A stretch of 64,000 bases of DNA from CALAED01 sp036378315 (GTDB lineage: Bacteria; Actinomycetota; Actinomycetes; Streptosporangiales; Streptosporangiaceae). Below are positions 33,071 to 41,939 of the stretch, in pieces. Each line of letters starts with the position of its first letter. Position 1 is the first letter of the stretch. The notes beneath the pieces were generated by a model. It was given only the letters and a program-made list of their open reading frames with translations. It searched no databases and was not told the origin of the DNA. The translations under genes and the position numbers were made by a program. The stretch is from positions 8,608-72,607 of the forward strand of contig DASUWU010000145.1 of NCBI GenBank assembly GCA_036378315.1, written 5' to 3'.

Positions 33071-34092
33071 GGCGGGTCGCGGCGGGCGCGGGCGCGCCGC
33101 TTGCCTTCGTGCATGGCCTGGACCCGGGCGATCGGGATCTCCCGGCCCTCGTCGACGAGGTCGGCCGGCAGCGGCCTGGGCGGCGGCATGAGTCCCGCCC
33201 AGGTGGTGCCCGCGGCGATCAGTCCGGGCGCGGTGCGCATCGTGAAGTCGCGCGGCGTGACGCGGTCGAGCTCGTCCCAGGGGACGGGGAACGACACCGG
33301 GACGTCCGGCCGGTTCCGCGGGCTGTAGGCGGCCACGACGGTCGCCCCGCCGGCCCGGGTGGAGTCGATGAACACCCTGCCGGCCCGGTCCTCGCGGATG
33401 AACTCCGTGGTGGCGAGCGCCGGATCGAGCCGCGCCGCGCGGGCGGCCAGCGCCCGGGTGGCCGCCGCCACCTCCTCGATCGTCGCGCCGTCGACCGGCA
33501 CGAAGATGTGAAGGCCCTTCGCACCGCTGGTCTTGACCGCCCCCGCCAGCCCGGCGTCGGCGAGAGCCTGCCGGACCAGACGAGCCGCGCCGACGGCCGG
33601 CGCGAACGCCGCGACGCCCGGCCGATCGCCCCGCACCCCTCCCGGCCGGCCGGCGGGCGCGTCGTCGGGCGGGTCGATGTCGAGCACCAGGTGCGTCGGG
33701 TGCTCCCAGTCGGCGGCCCTGATCAGCGTCGGGTGGTACTCGACGGCGCGCTGGTTGGCGAACCACAGCAACGTACGGCGATCGTCGCACAGGGCGTACG
33801 ACACGTCCCGCTTCGACGTCTCGGCCCACAGCGTCACGGTCCGCACCCACGGCGGCGTGTACTTCGGGACGTTCTTCTGCATGAACGGACGCTGGCCGCG
33901 CAGCACGCGGATGACCGATAGCGGCCGGTCGGCGAGCTCGGGCAGGATGTGGTCGCGTACGGCGTCGAGGTAGTCCACGAGATCCCGCTTGGACGCCGCC
34001 GCCTCCTCGAACAAGGGCTGATCGAGATTGGTCAGCCGTACGCCGGCGCGCGTTTCGCCCGCGCCGCCGGCGCTGTCGCCTCTGGCCGGCAT
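33067..34092 (-). CDS. LigD-type polymerase/primase domain protein (NHEJ)
   Basis: 341-residue stand-alone polymerase domain of the bacterial non-homologous end-joining system, which fills gaps with ribonucleotides. Motifs of the archaeo-eukaryotic primase fold: RVLRGQRPFMQKN phosphate-binding region, metal-binding HLVLDIDPPDD, the nucleotide-contacting VKTSGAKGLHIFVPV and the late aspartate in VFIDSTRAGG. No ligase or nuclease domain is fused and no ku gene is in the window. ATG at 34092 follows AGGAGG. A Pro/Gly-rich insert at about 148-165 is unusual in length. Confidence 0.9.
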   Translation of the reverse strand: MPARGDSAGGAGETRAGVRLTNLDQPLFEEAAASKRDLVDYLDAVRDHILPELADRPLSVIRVLRGQRPFMQKNVPKYTPPWVRTVTLWAETSKRDVSYALCDDRRTLLWFANQRAVEYHPTLIRAADWEHPTHLVLDIDPPDDAPAGRPGGVRGDRPGVAAFAPAVGAARLVRQALADAGLAGAVKTSGAKGLHIFVPVDGATIEEVAAATRALAARAARLDPALATTEFIREDRAGRVFIDSTRAGGATVVAAYSPRNRPDVPVSFPVPWDELDRVTPRDFTMRTAPGLIAAGTTWAGLMPPPRPLPADLVDEGREIPIARVQAMHEGKRRARARRDPP

Positions 34093-34189
34093 CACTCGCC
34101 TCCTTCCCGGGGGTTGTGGGCTCCAGACCCCCTATGTATTTTCTGGAAAGCGCCTTCCCGGCGTCCGATTCCTTGAAGGTGTGAGCGGC

Positions 34190-36283
34190 ATGTCGAAGCC
34201 CAGACGATATTTGTCGATCATCGTGGCGTCCATTCTCGCCGCCGCGCTGGCGTCTCCGGTCGCCAGGGCCACGCCGGCGGGTGATCCCATCAGCGACCCG
34301 CTGCCCGACCCCACGCCCTCCGACCTGGGCCTGGTGCTCAAGGAGTACGCCCAGTTCCCGCGGTCGGAGCCGACGCCGGCACCGACCGACCAGCGACTGG
34401 TGCGATGGGCGCGCGTCAACTACATCGGCGACATCCCCGACGGCTCAGGACGCAAGTTCGCGCCCGACCTCAACGGCAAGATGTACCTCGTCGAGCACGG
34501 CGTCCCCCACGTCTACCTCGATGTCGGCGCCGCGTTCGCGCCGCAGTTCTTCTCCGGCAGGGGGCTCGGCCAGGGCTTCGGGTTCGTCGCCTTCGACCCG
34601 GGCTTCAGGCGGAACGGCCGGTTCTACACGGTCCACACCGAGCTGGCGTCGATGACGACCGAGACGCCCGACTTCGTCCAGCCGGAACCCATCGTCTACC
34701 ACGGCGTGGTGACCGAGTGGACCGCGGACGACCCGTCGGCCGAGACGTTCAGCGGCACCCACCGCGAGGTGCTCCGGATCGGGTTCGCCGGCCAGATCCA
34801 CGGGATCCAGCAGATCGACTTCAACCCGAACGCGCACCCGGGTTCCCCTGACTACGGGCTGCTCTACCTCGCGGTCGGCGAGGGTGGCCAGGGCGTCACG
34901 ACCACCGATCCGCAGAACCTGTCCATCCCGCACGGCAAGATCCTGCGGATCGACCCGCGCGGCGACAACAGCGCGAACGGCCGGTACGGCATACCGCGGA
35001 ACAACCCCTTCGTCGGCCGGCCTGGCGTGCTGGGCGAGATCTACGCCCTCGGCTTCCGCGACCCGCACCGGTTCAGCTGGGACACCGGTGGCACCCACCG
35101 GCTGTTCCTCGGGCACATCGGCGAGCACAACGTCGAGGCCGTCGACGACGTACGCGCCGGGGACAACTTCGGCTGGAGCGAGCGCGAGGGCCCGTTCGTG
35201 TTCGACAGGAACCCGACGAACCCGTGCGACCGGCTCTACCCGCTGCCTCCCGACGACGCGAAGTTCGGCTACACCTACCCGGTGGCGGCGTTCGACCACA
35301 ACCCGCCGCCGGACTGGAACTGCACATCCGACGTCGGGCACGCGATCTCCGGCGGCATCGTCTACCGCGGCGCCAGGCTGCCCGCGCTGCGCGGCAAGTA
35401 CGTCTTCGGCGACATCGTCGACGGGCGCGTCTTCTACACCAACGAGCGCGAGATGAAGCGCGGCGGCCCGCTGGCCACCATCTACCAGATGCAGCTGTAC
35501 GACACCTCCGGCCGGCGCGTCACGATGCGCGACCTGTCGGCCCCCGGCTCGCTCGGCGACCCGAACCGCGTCGACCTGCGCTTCTCGGCGGACGCCAGGG
35601 GCGAGCTCTACCTGATCGAGAAGGCGAGTGGCAGGATCTACAAGGTGGTCGGGACCAAGCGCTTCGCGTCCTGCGAGATCGGTCACACGAGGCTGAGCCA
35701 CGTGATGGGCGCGGCGAACTGGGCGCCGGTCACCCCGTCGAAGTGGCGGTTCCCCGGCGACCAGGTGATCCTGGCCGAGGCCGGCACCGAGCGCCCGGGC
35801 CCCCGCCGCCCGTTCGAGTACGCCGTGCTGACGAAGGGTCCGGTGCTCGGCAACGTCGAGATCGACGCGCGGGTACGGCTCGACACCCCGGTGGAGATCA
35901 CCAACCGGGACGTGATCCTGATCTTCGGCTACCGGTCGGATACCGAGTTCTACTACGCCCATCTATCGACGGATAACACGATTTACCCGCACAACGGGAT
36001 CTTCATGGTGAACAACGCCGACCGGTTGCGGATCGAGGACCAGTGGGACGCGGTGCACTCGCACGGCGCGCCGCCCGCCATCGTCGACGCCGAGTGGCAC
36101 CAGGTCCGCGTGGTGCGGTGCGCCGACTCCGGCGAGACCGCCGTCTATGTCGACGGCTCGACGCACCCGCTGATGACCACGGTTGACACCACGTTCGGCG
36201 CGGGACGGGTGGGCTTCGGCTCGTTCGACAACATCGGCCGGATCCGCGATCTCACGGTCACCGGCACCCCTGCCGATCGGTAA
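34190..36283 (+). CDS. Secreted PQQ-dependent sugar dehydrogenase-like propeller with lectin-like domain
   Basis: 697-residue exported protein. Signal peptide (YLSIIVASILAAALASPVARA), then a six-bladed propeller of the soluble glucose/aldose dehydrogenase family with FVAFDPGFRRNGRFYTVHTE, QIHGIQQIDFNPN, LYLAVGEGG, HGKILRIDPRGDN, YALGFRDPHRFSWD and DNFGWSEREGP. The last about 190 residues (from ASCEIGHTRLSH) form a LamG/concanavalin-like domain (VDAEWHQVRVVRC, ETAVYVDGS, VGFGSFDN). Probably oxidises sugars at the cell surface while the lectin part binds a glycan. PQQ biosynthesis genes are not seen here. ATG at 34190 begins the signal peptide. Confidence 0.85.
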   Translation: MSKPRRYLSIIVASILAAALASPVARATPAGDPISDPLPDPTPSDLGLVLKEYAQFPRSEPTPAPTDQRLVRWARVNYIGDIPDGSGRKFAPDLNGKMYLVEHGVPHVYLDVGAAFAPQFFSGRGLGQGFGFVAFDPGFRRNGRFYTVHTELASMTTETPDFVQPEPIVYHGVVTEWTADDPSAETFSGTHREVLRIGFAGQIHGIQQIDFNPNAHPGSPDYGLLYLAVGEGGQGVTTTDPQNLSIPHGKILRIDPRGDNSANGRYGIPRNNPFVGRPGVLGEIYALGFRDPHRFSWDTGGTHRLFLGHIGEHNVEAVDDVRAGDNFGWSEREGPFVFDRNPTNPCDRLYPLPPDDAKFGYTYPVAAFDHNPPPDWNCTSDVGHAISGGIVYRGARLPALRGKYVFGDIVDGRVFYTNEREMKRGGPLATIYQMQLYDTSGRRVTMRDLSAPGSLGDPNRVDLRFSADARGELYLIEKASGRIYKVVGTKRFASCEIGHTRLSHVMGAANWAPVTPSKWRFPGDQVILAEAGTERPGPRRPFEYAVLTKGPVLGNVEIDARVRLDTPVEITNRDVILIFGYRSDTEFYYAHLSTDNTIYPHNGIFMVNNADRLRIEDQWDAVHSHGAPPAIVDAEWHQVRVVRCADSGETAVYVDGSTHPLMTTVDTTFGAGRVGFGSFDNIGRIRDLTVTGTPADR

Positions 36284-36317
36284 CCCGGCGGCCCCGGCCG
36301 AACCCCTGGAGGAGAAC

Positions 36318-37310
36318 ATGCGAATTCCTCGTGCCGCGGCGGCCGTCCTGGTGGGCGGCTCGCTCGCGGTGAGCGCCGTCCAGCCCCCCGCGGCCGCGAC
36401 CGAGGCGCCGGCCGCCGCCGTGGCGGCGGCCGGGTGGCACCAGCGGCCGGACGTCCTGCCGGCCCTGCGGCGCGACCTCGTCGCGTTCTACGACTTCGAC
36501 CACCCGGTCCCCGGCGACCCGGCGAGGGAACGCGACCTGGGCTTCTCGCGTACGGACATGGACCTCGTCAACGGCGGCGCGGCGATGCGGGTCAGGGACG
36601 GCGCCTACCCGGGCAGCCGCTACTCGATCCAGACCCGGCAGCTCAATCCCACTGTCAACGGCAACGACGACTGGAAGGCCGGGGTCTGGTCAGAGACCGG
36701 CGTGCCGAGCCTCCGCGCCTTCAACGCCGTCAGGCAGATGTCGATCATGGGCTGGTTCAAGACCACGGGAACCAACCCCAACCTCAACTCCACCACGCCC
36801 GATCCGAACGATCTCTTCAACGCGGTGGGGCTCGCCGGCGTGCTCAGCGGCGACTCCCAGGGCCACGACGTGCGGGCGCTGCTCGAAGTGATCAACGTGT
36901 CGGACACTCTGCGCGTCGTGGCGCTCGGGCGGCGGATCGACGGCGGCAGCTCCCAGACCTTCGCCGCGAACGAGGACTGGCAGGCCATCCTGCCGCGGAA
37001 CACGTGGGTGTTCCTCGCCGCGACCTTCGACTTCGACAACGCGACGATGGCGCTGTACAAGGACGGCCGGCCGCTCGACGGCTTCTACACCATCGCCGGC
37101 GACCCGTGGGGCGTGGCCGGCGACCCGGAGCCCGACGTCACGTCCGCCACCGACCCCAGGGGCATCAAGATCGGCGGCAGCTTCCCGCAGAACACCCTGG
37201 AGCGCAATCCCTGCGACTGCCGGTTCGACGGCCTGGCCTTCCTGAACCGGGTGGCGACGCCACGCGAGGTGCTCGCCCAGTACCGCTGGGCGCGTCACCA
37301 CCGAGGGTGA
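36318..37310 (+). CDS. Secreted LamG-like domain protein
   Basis: 330 residues with a signal peptide (MRIPRAAAAVLVGGSLAVSA) and one concanavalin/LamG-like jelly roll: LVAFYDFDHPVPGDPA, MSIMGWFKTTG, RNTWVFLAATFDFDNATMALYKDG, and IKIGGSFPQN with the closing FDGLAFLNRVATPREV. No catalytic residues seen; likely sugar or glycan binding. The start follows GGAGGAGAAC, 34 nt after the PQQ-dehydrogenase gene, so both belong to one operon. It contains a Cys pair (NPCDCR) near the end. Confidence 0.82.
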   Translation: MRIPRAAAAVLVGGSLAVSAVQPPAAATEAPAAAVAAAGWHQRPDVLPALRRDLVAFYDFDHPVPGDPARERDLGFSRTDMDLVNGGAAMRVRDGAYPGSRYSIQTRQLNPTVNGNDDWKAGVWSETGVPSLRAFNAVRQMSIMGWFKTTGTNPNLNSTTPDPNDLFNAVGLAGVLSGDSQGHDVRALLEVINVSDTLRVVALGRRIDGGSSQTFAANEDWQAILPRNTWVFLAATFDFDNATMALYKDGRPLDGFYTIAGDPWGVAGDPEPDVTSATDPRGIKIGGSFPQNTLERNPCDCRFDGLAFLNRVATPREVLAQYRWARHHRG

Positions 37311-37329
37311 CCGCCAACCGCCGACCGTT

Positions 37330-37335
37330 TATCGT
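37330..37335 (+). promoter_or_regulatory. -10 box of leaderless cysteine-desulfurase-like gene
   Basis: TATCGT, 6 nt before the ATG at 37342, with no ribosome site between. Leaderless transcription is likely. Confidence 0.5.
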
Positions 37336-37341
37336 GACCGC

Positions 37342-38556
37342 ATGGTCTACGACGTCGGCGCGGTACGGGAGCACTTTCCTGCGCTGAAGGAGGGCGTGGC
37401 GCACTTCGACGGGCCGGGCGGCTCGCAGGTGCCCGACGTCGTCGCCGACGCCGTGGCGGCCACGCTGTGCGCCGGCATCGCCAACCGCGGCACCGTCACC
37501 GCCGCCGAGCGGCGGGCCGACGAGGTCGTCGTCGCGGCCAGGCGGGCCACCGCCGACCTCCTCGGCGCGGCGCCCGACGGCATCGTGTTCGGGCGCAGCA
37601 TGACGCAGCTGACCTACGACTTCGCCAGGACGCTTGCCAAGGGCTGGGGGCCGGGCGACGAGGTCGTGGTCACCACCCTCGACCACGACGCGAACATCCG
37701 CCCGTGGGTGCACGCCGCGCGCGCGTGCGGCGCGACCGTGCGGTGGGCCGAGTTCGACCCGGCGACCGGCGAGCTCGGCGTGGACGCGGTGGCCGCCGTG
37801 CTGTCCGGCCGCACCAGGCTGGTCGCGGTGACAGGGGCGTCCAACCTGCTCGGCACCCGCCCCGACGTCCCGGCGATCGCCGCCGGCGCGCACGCGGCCG
37901 GGGCGCTGGTCTACGTCGACGGCGTGCACCTGACGCCGCACGCGCCGGTCGACGTGGCCGCCCTCGGCGCCGACTTCTTCGCCTGCTCGCCGTACAAGTT
38001 CCTCGGCCCGCACCTCGGCCTGGTCGCGGCCAGGCCCGAGCTGCTGGAGACCCTCCACCCCGACAAGCTGCTCCCGGCGAGCGACGCCGTGCCCGAGCGC
38101 TTCGAGCTGGGCACCCTGCCGTACGAGCTGCTCGCCGGCACCACCGCCGCGATCGGCTTCCTCAGCGACCTGGTCCCCGGCGGCGCCGGCGACGGCACGC
38201 GGCGGGCCCGGCTGGTCGCGTCCATGCGGGCCCTCGAGGCGCACGAGAGCGCGCTCGCCGCGCGGCTGGAGGCGGGCCTGGCGGACGTCCCCGGCGCCGT
38301 CATGTACGGCTCACCGCGCCGCCCGCGCACCCCCACGGTGCTGTTCTCCATCGCCGGCGTGCCGCCCCAGGCGGTGTACGAGCGGCTCGCCGAGCGCGGC
38401 GTCAACGCGCCGGCGAGCAGCTTCTACGCGGTGGAGTGCGCCAGGAGGCTCGGGCTCGGCGACGGCGGTGCGGTCAGGGCGGGGATCGCCCCGTACACCG
38501 ACGAGGCCGACGTGGACCGGCTGCTCGCCGGCGTGGCGGCCATCGCGTGCGGCTGA
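37342..38556 (+). CDS. Cysteine desulfurase-like PLP enzyme (class V aminotransferase fold)
   Basis: 404 residues. Fold type I PLP enzyme of the 'cysteine desulfurase-like protein' branch: cofactor contacts in TLDHDANIRPW and VYVDGVHLTPH, and the PLP lysine in CSPYKFLGPHLG. It lacks the reactive-cysteine loop expected of a bona fide IscS/SufS, and no suf or isc genes are nearby, so the sulfur-transfer role is uncertain; selenocysteine lyase or kynureninase-like activity is possible. The last about 250 nt overlap the tail of the opposite-strand GT87 gene. Confidence 0.88.
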   Translation: MVYDVGAVREHFPALKEGVAHFDGPGGSQVPDVVADAVAATLCAGIANRGTVTAAERRADEVVVAARRATADLLGAAPDGIVFGRSMTQLTYDFARTLAKGWGPGDEVVVTTLDHDANIRPWVHAARACGATVRWAEFDPATGELGVDAVAAVLSGRTRLVAVTGASNLLGTRPDVPAIAAGAHAAGALVYVDGVHLTPHAPVDVAALGADFFACSPYKFLGPHLGLVAARPELLETLHPDKLLPASDAVPERFELGTLPYELLAGTTAAIGFLSDLVPGGAGDGTRRARLVASMRALEAHESALAARLEAGLADVPGAVMYGSPRRPRTPTVLFSIAGVPPQAVYERLAERGVNAPASSFYAVECARRLGLGDGGAVRAGIAPYTDEADVDRLLAGVAAIACG

Positions 38557-39882
38557 CCCGCGCCGCCAGGCCGTCGCGGCGAGCACCACCACGGCGCCCG
38601 CGCCGTAGCCGAGCCGCGTCGCGCCGGGAGCGGAGAGCCCGAACGCGGCCAGCGCCCACATCGCCGAGCCGGCCGCGCCCACCGCCAGCCACTCGGCCCG
38701 CCCGTCGAGCGCGACGAGAGCGACGACGAGCAGGCCGTACCACGGCAGCGCCGGCGAGGTGACCAGCAGGAAGACCCCGGCCATGACGAGGGCGCCGCGC
38801 CACGGCCGGCGCGGGTCGGCCGTCCGCCACACCAGCAGCGCGGTCGCGGCGAGCACCGCCACCGCGGTGAAGCCGGCCCACGCGCGCGGCACGACGAGCC
38901 CGACCAGGGCGAACCTGGCCCCCGAGTGGTATCCCTCCTCCTGGAGATAGCCGGGCAGGTAGCCGACCACCGCGCCGCCGACGGCGAGGACGTGCGGCAG
39001 GTAAACGGCGGCCACCGCGCCGCCCGCCGCGGCGGCGACCGCGACCGGGCGGCGCCGCGCCGCCGCCGGGACGAGCAGCACGGGCAGCAGCTTCGCGGCG
39101 ATCGCCAAGCCCAGCACGCCGCCCCCGGCCAGCGCGCCCGCCCGGGACGGCCAGGACCTGGCGAGCACCAGCAGGGCGAGCACGGCGAGACCGGCGGCGA
39201 CGGCGTCGACGTGCGCGTTGTTGCCCGCCTCCAGCGCGACCAGCGGGCACCACGCCCAGTACACCGCGAGCCGGGGATCGCGGCCCAGCCTGGCGAGCCC
39301 GAGCAGGAGCAGTGACGCCGTCGCGACGGCCGCCAGCGCCGCCCCCGCCTGGATCGGCTTGGTCCGCGCCCCCGGCGGCGACAGCGCGCGCACCGCGGTG
39401 AAGTAGCCCTCGGCGACCGGCGGATAGATCGTCCGCACCGCCGGGCGGTTGATGAGGGTGCACCCGGGAGCCGCGCCGGCGACGCACCACGACCGAGGGG
39501 TACGGGCCCACAGGAAGTCGGGGTCGCGGAGCCCGGCCAGCTCGGGCGCGGCCGGCGGGTACCGGTACGGGTCGATCCCCGCGGCCTGCACCCGGCCGTC
39601 CCACACGTACCGGTAGGCGTCGGTGCTGGTGCGCGGCGGCGCGGTCAGCGCGGCGGCCTGCAGCGCGGCGCCGCCGAGCAGGATGACCACGACCGCGCGG
39701 CGGACCGGCAGCCGCCGTACCAGCCACGCCCCGGCGCCGAAGGCGACCCAGGCGGCGGCCACGACGAGCGCCCGGCCGCCCGATGCCGGCTCCCCGCCGC
39801 GCACCGCCCACCACACCAGCCCGCCCAGCGCCGCCGCCGCGACGCAGGCGCCGCCGGTCCGCGCGCCGTCGCCCCTGCTCAC
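38311..39882 (-). CDS. GT87-like polyprenyl-phosphate-dependent mannosyltransferase
   Basis: Polytopic GT-C membrane protein of 523 residues with about ten hydrophobic segments. The donor motif in the first outer loop is STDAYRYVWDGRVQAAGIDPY, typical of mycobacterial alpha-mannosyltransferases (DUF2029/GT87). It would extend mannan or another surface glycan from a polyprenyl donor. The membrane part ends near residue 440; the remaining about 80 residues (hydrophilic, Arg/Ala/Gly-rich) are exactly antisense to the cysteine-desulfurase-like gene, so the true C-terminus or a frameshift should be questioned. GTG at 39882 is the best start; ribosome site not evident. Confidence 0.78.
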   Translation of the reverse strand: MSRGDGARTGGACVAAAALGGLVWWAVRGGEPASGGRALVVAAAWVAFGAGAWLVRRLPVRRAVVVILLGGAALQAAALTAPPRTSTDAYRYVWDGRVQAAGIDPYRYPPAAPELAGLRDPDFLWARTPRSWCVAGAAPGCTLINRPAVRTIYPPVAEGYFTAVRALSPPGARTKPIQAGAALAAVATASLLLLGLARLGRDPRLAVYWAWCPLVALEAGNNAHVDAVAAGLAVLALLVLARSWPSRAGALAGGGVLGLAIAAKLLPVLLVPAAARRRPVAVAAAAGGAVAAVYLPHVLAVGGAVVGYLPGYLQEEGYHSGARFALVGLVVPRAWAGFTAVAVLAATALLVWRTADPRRPWRGALVMAGVFLLVTSPALPWYGLLVVALVALDGRAEWLAVGAAGSAMWALAAFGLSAPGATRLGYGAGAVVVLAATAWRRGSAARDGRHAGEQPVHVGLVGVRGDPRPDRTAVAEPEPPGALHRVEAARRRVDAALGEPLVHRLGRHAGDGEQHRGGARAAR

Positions 39883-40037
39883 GACACAAACGTCGCACGG
39901 GGTGGCGGCGATCGGGGCGCCCGCGCCCCGGCCGTCCGCGATCCGTAAGGATTGGCGCCGCCGCGGTCCGAGCGCCGCCGCGACACGAGCGCCGCCGCGA
40001 CGCGAGCCACCCGGCCAGGACCACGCCGGAGTGCGGC

Positions 40038-40436
40038 CTACCGGCGGCAGGAGGAGTGGACGGCGTCGACCCAGCCGTCGGCCGAGCTGTTGTAGATCTC
40101 TATGTCCATGCCGTACGCGCCCCGGCGAGCCGGGATGGGCTCCGAGGTGAAGCTCCAGGTGCCGTCGTCGGCCACCGGCACCCCGGTCTCTTCCATCGTC
40201 CGCCAGGCCCGGCCGCTCTGCGAGATCACCAGCAGCAGCCGCAGCGAGACGATGCGCGAATAGTCGATCCCCCAGGCCCGCACGATGAGGCCACGCGAGT
40301 CGCTGCACGACAGCGCGGCGAAGGAGCGCTTGCTGCCGCCCCCCGAGACGCTGGCGGTCAATCCACCCGCCGTGCCGCAGCCCACGCCGACCAGCAACAC
40401 GGCAGCCACCATCGCGACGATCCTGACGATCTTCAT
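40038..40436 (-). CDS. Small secreted or lipoprotein of unknown function
   Basis: 132 residues. N-terminal signal MKIVRIVAMVAAVLLVGVGC ending in a cysteine suggests a lipoprotein, although the GVGC box is not ideal. The mature domain has a Cys near the start (LSCSDS) and one at the end (HSSC) that may pair, and beta-strand patterns (SRIVSLRLLLVIS, YGMDIEIYN). Family not recognised. ATG at 40436 is chosen for the signal peptide; the frame continues upstream to 40556 without a better start. Confidence 0.7.
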   Translation of the reverse strand: MKIVRIVAMVAAVLLVGVGCGTAGGLTASVSGGGSKRSFAALSCSDSRGLIVRAWGIDYSRIVSLRLLLVISQSGRAWRTMEETGVPVADDGTWSFTSEPIPARRGAYGMDIEIYNSSADGWVDAVHSSCRR

Positions 40437-40552
40437 GCCTCGGTCACCCGTCCAATCTTCCATCGCCTCGACAATGGTGATCCCGGACGAGCCCGTACGC
40501 CAGACCGCTGTCCGTAATCGGCACGACACAAAAATGTGACCGTGCGCGACCC

Positions 40553-40792
40553 TCACGACTCGATCAGGTTATCGAAATCCCCGTCTTTGGCGCCCATAAT
40601 GAGCGCCTCTATCTCCATGCGTGTGTAGATGAGAGCGGGTCCCTCTGGATGGCGCGAATTCCGCACCGCGATCCATCCGTCTGGAAGTTCGGCCAATTCG
40701 ACACAATTCCCCTGGGAATTGCTGCGCTCCGCCTTCTGCCAAGTGACCCCACGAAGCTTCGCGGCAGAAATTCCGTTATAGGATTGGTACAT
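40553..40792 (-). CDS. DUF397 (BldB-like) small protein
   Basis: 79 residues matching DUF397, the family of Streptomyces BldB: WQKAERSNSQGNCVELAEL, then WIAVRNSRHPEGPALIYT, followed by a short acidic helix. Its ATG starts directly after the TAG of the XRE gene, with no gap, so translation is coupled. DUF397 proteins act with a partner WhiJ-like regulator in development and in related paralogous loci. Confidence 0.93.
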   Translation of the reverse strand: MYQSYNGISAAKLRGVTWQKAERSNSQGNCVELAELPDGWIAVRNSRHPEGPALIYTRMEIEALIMGAKDGDFDNLIES

Positions 40793-41659
40793 CTATATCT
40801 CTCTGAGAAGTCCACCGATCATCTCGAGGCTGTCGTCCGGCGTCGCGCTGTCGACACACAGGCGCTCCATCGCCTGCATATACGTGTCGACGTCGTCGCG
40901 CTTGTCCAGATAGAGCGCGCCGGTGAGATTCTCGACGTACACCACATCCGGCAGATCCGGCTCCGGAAATCGCAGGATGGTGAATGCTCCGCCTTCGGCG
41001 GCATGGCCGCCGAACACGAATGGCATCACTTGCAATGTGATGTTGGGCATTTTGGCCACGGTGATGAGGTGTTCCAGCTGACCCCGCATGACCTCGGGTC
41101 CGCCGATCGGCCGGCGCAACGCCGCCTCGTCGATCACCGCCCACAACCGGGGGGCGTCCGGGCCCTTGAGCCGCTGCTGCCGGTGCATGCGCAACTCGAC
41201 CCGCTGGCCGATCTCGTTCTCCGACGAGTCGGCGTTCCCGAGCCGGATGATGGCCCTGGCGTAGTCCTCGGTCTGCAACAGGCCGGGCACGAACTGCAGC
41301 TCGTACGTCCGGATCAGTCCGGCCGCCTCCTCCAGGCCCACATAGGTCTGGAACCAGCTGGGCAGCACCTCACCGTAACGATGCCACCAGCCCGGGGTGT
41401 TGGCCTCTCTGGCCAGCTGCAGCAGCGATTCACGCTCTTGTTCGTCGGCAACGCCGTACAACGTGAGGAGGTCGGCGACGTCCCGCTCCTTGAAACTGAC
41501 CCGCCCCAGTTCAAGCCGGCTGATCTTCGACTCCGACGCACGAATGACGTAGCCGGCGTCCTGCCTGCTCACTCCCCGTTCCTCGCGGAGCCGGCGGAGC
41601 TGTGAGCCCAGCAGAATGCGCCGCACCGTCGAGCCGGTACCCGGCGGTTCCAGAGCCAC
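40793..41659 (-). CDS. WhiJ-like XRE regulator (HTH plus DUF5753)
   Basis: 288 residues. N-terminal helix-turn-helix of the XRE/Cro type (LGSQLRRLREERGVSRQDAGYVIRAS, ESKISRLELGRVSFKERDV) and a C-terminal DUF5753 region (GLIRTYELQFVPGLLQTEDYARAII to FPEPDLPDVVYVENLTGALYL). This pair of domains defines the WhiJ family, which controls aerial growth genes with a cognate DUF397 protein. GTG at 41659 follows GGGAGGGGA closely; an ATG at 41677 is an alternative. Divergent from an HATPase gene; a palindrome lies between them. Confidence 0.93.
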   Translation of the reverse strand: MALEPPGTGSTVRRILLGSQLRRLREERGVSRQDAGYVIRASESKISRLELGRVSFKERDVADLLTLYGVADEQERESLLQLAREANTPGWWHRYGEVLPSWFQTYVGLEEAAGLIRTYELQFVPGLLQTEDYARAIIRLGNADSSENEIGQRVELRMHRQQRLKGPDAPRLWAVIDEAALRRPIGGPEVMRGQLEHLITVAKMPNITLQVMPFVFGGHAAEGGAFTILRFPEPDLPDVVYVENLTGALYLDKRDDVDTYMQAMERLCVDSATPDDSLEMIGGLLREI

Positions 41660-41836
41660 GTCCCCTCCCAAACCCATGGGCGGTCAGCGCACAGTGTGCC
41701 ACTCCCCCTACTACTTGCGTCTACCTCCAATCCACGACTTCTTCCAGACCTTTTTTCATCCAGCGACGTCTCCGTAATGTCTCCGAGCGGTCACTGGGGG
41801 ACATCACCGGCGGCTGCCCGGCGATGCACGCTTCAA

Positions 41837-41848
41837 ATGCACGTGCAT
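41837..41848. promoter_or_regulatory. Perfect 12-bp palindrome ATGCACGTGCAT
   Basis: ATGCACGTGCAT lies between the WhiJ-like and HATPase genes, with further TGCA/GATGCACG half-sites at 41823-41830 and TTGCAT at 41855-41860. The core TGCACGTGCA also occurs at 15764-15773. A natural candidate for the WhiJ-like operator. Confidence 0.5.
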
Positions 41849-41868
41849 CGGGCCTTGCATTCGCACGC

Positions 41869-41874
41869 TACGAT
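41869..41874 (+). promoter_or_regulatory. -10 box of HATPase gene
   Basis: TACGAT, about 65 nt before the HATPase start and 20 nt after the palindrome; a repressor on the palindrome would cover the -35 region. No clear -35 hexamer. Confidence 0.4.
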
Positions 41875-41939
41875 GCGCAGGATAACGCACGGGACCTTTG
41901 GGTTACCGCAACACAGCCGGAGATCTTGCGGGAGTGGGC

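Noticed and set aside
38474..40024. Alternative minus-strand frame in the GT87 region
   Set aside because: Arg/Ala/Gly-rich with no membrane helices; the frame ending at 38311 gives a proper multi-helix GT-C protein.
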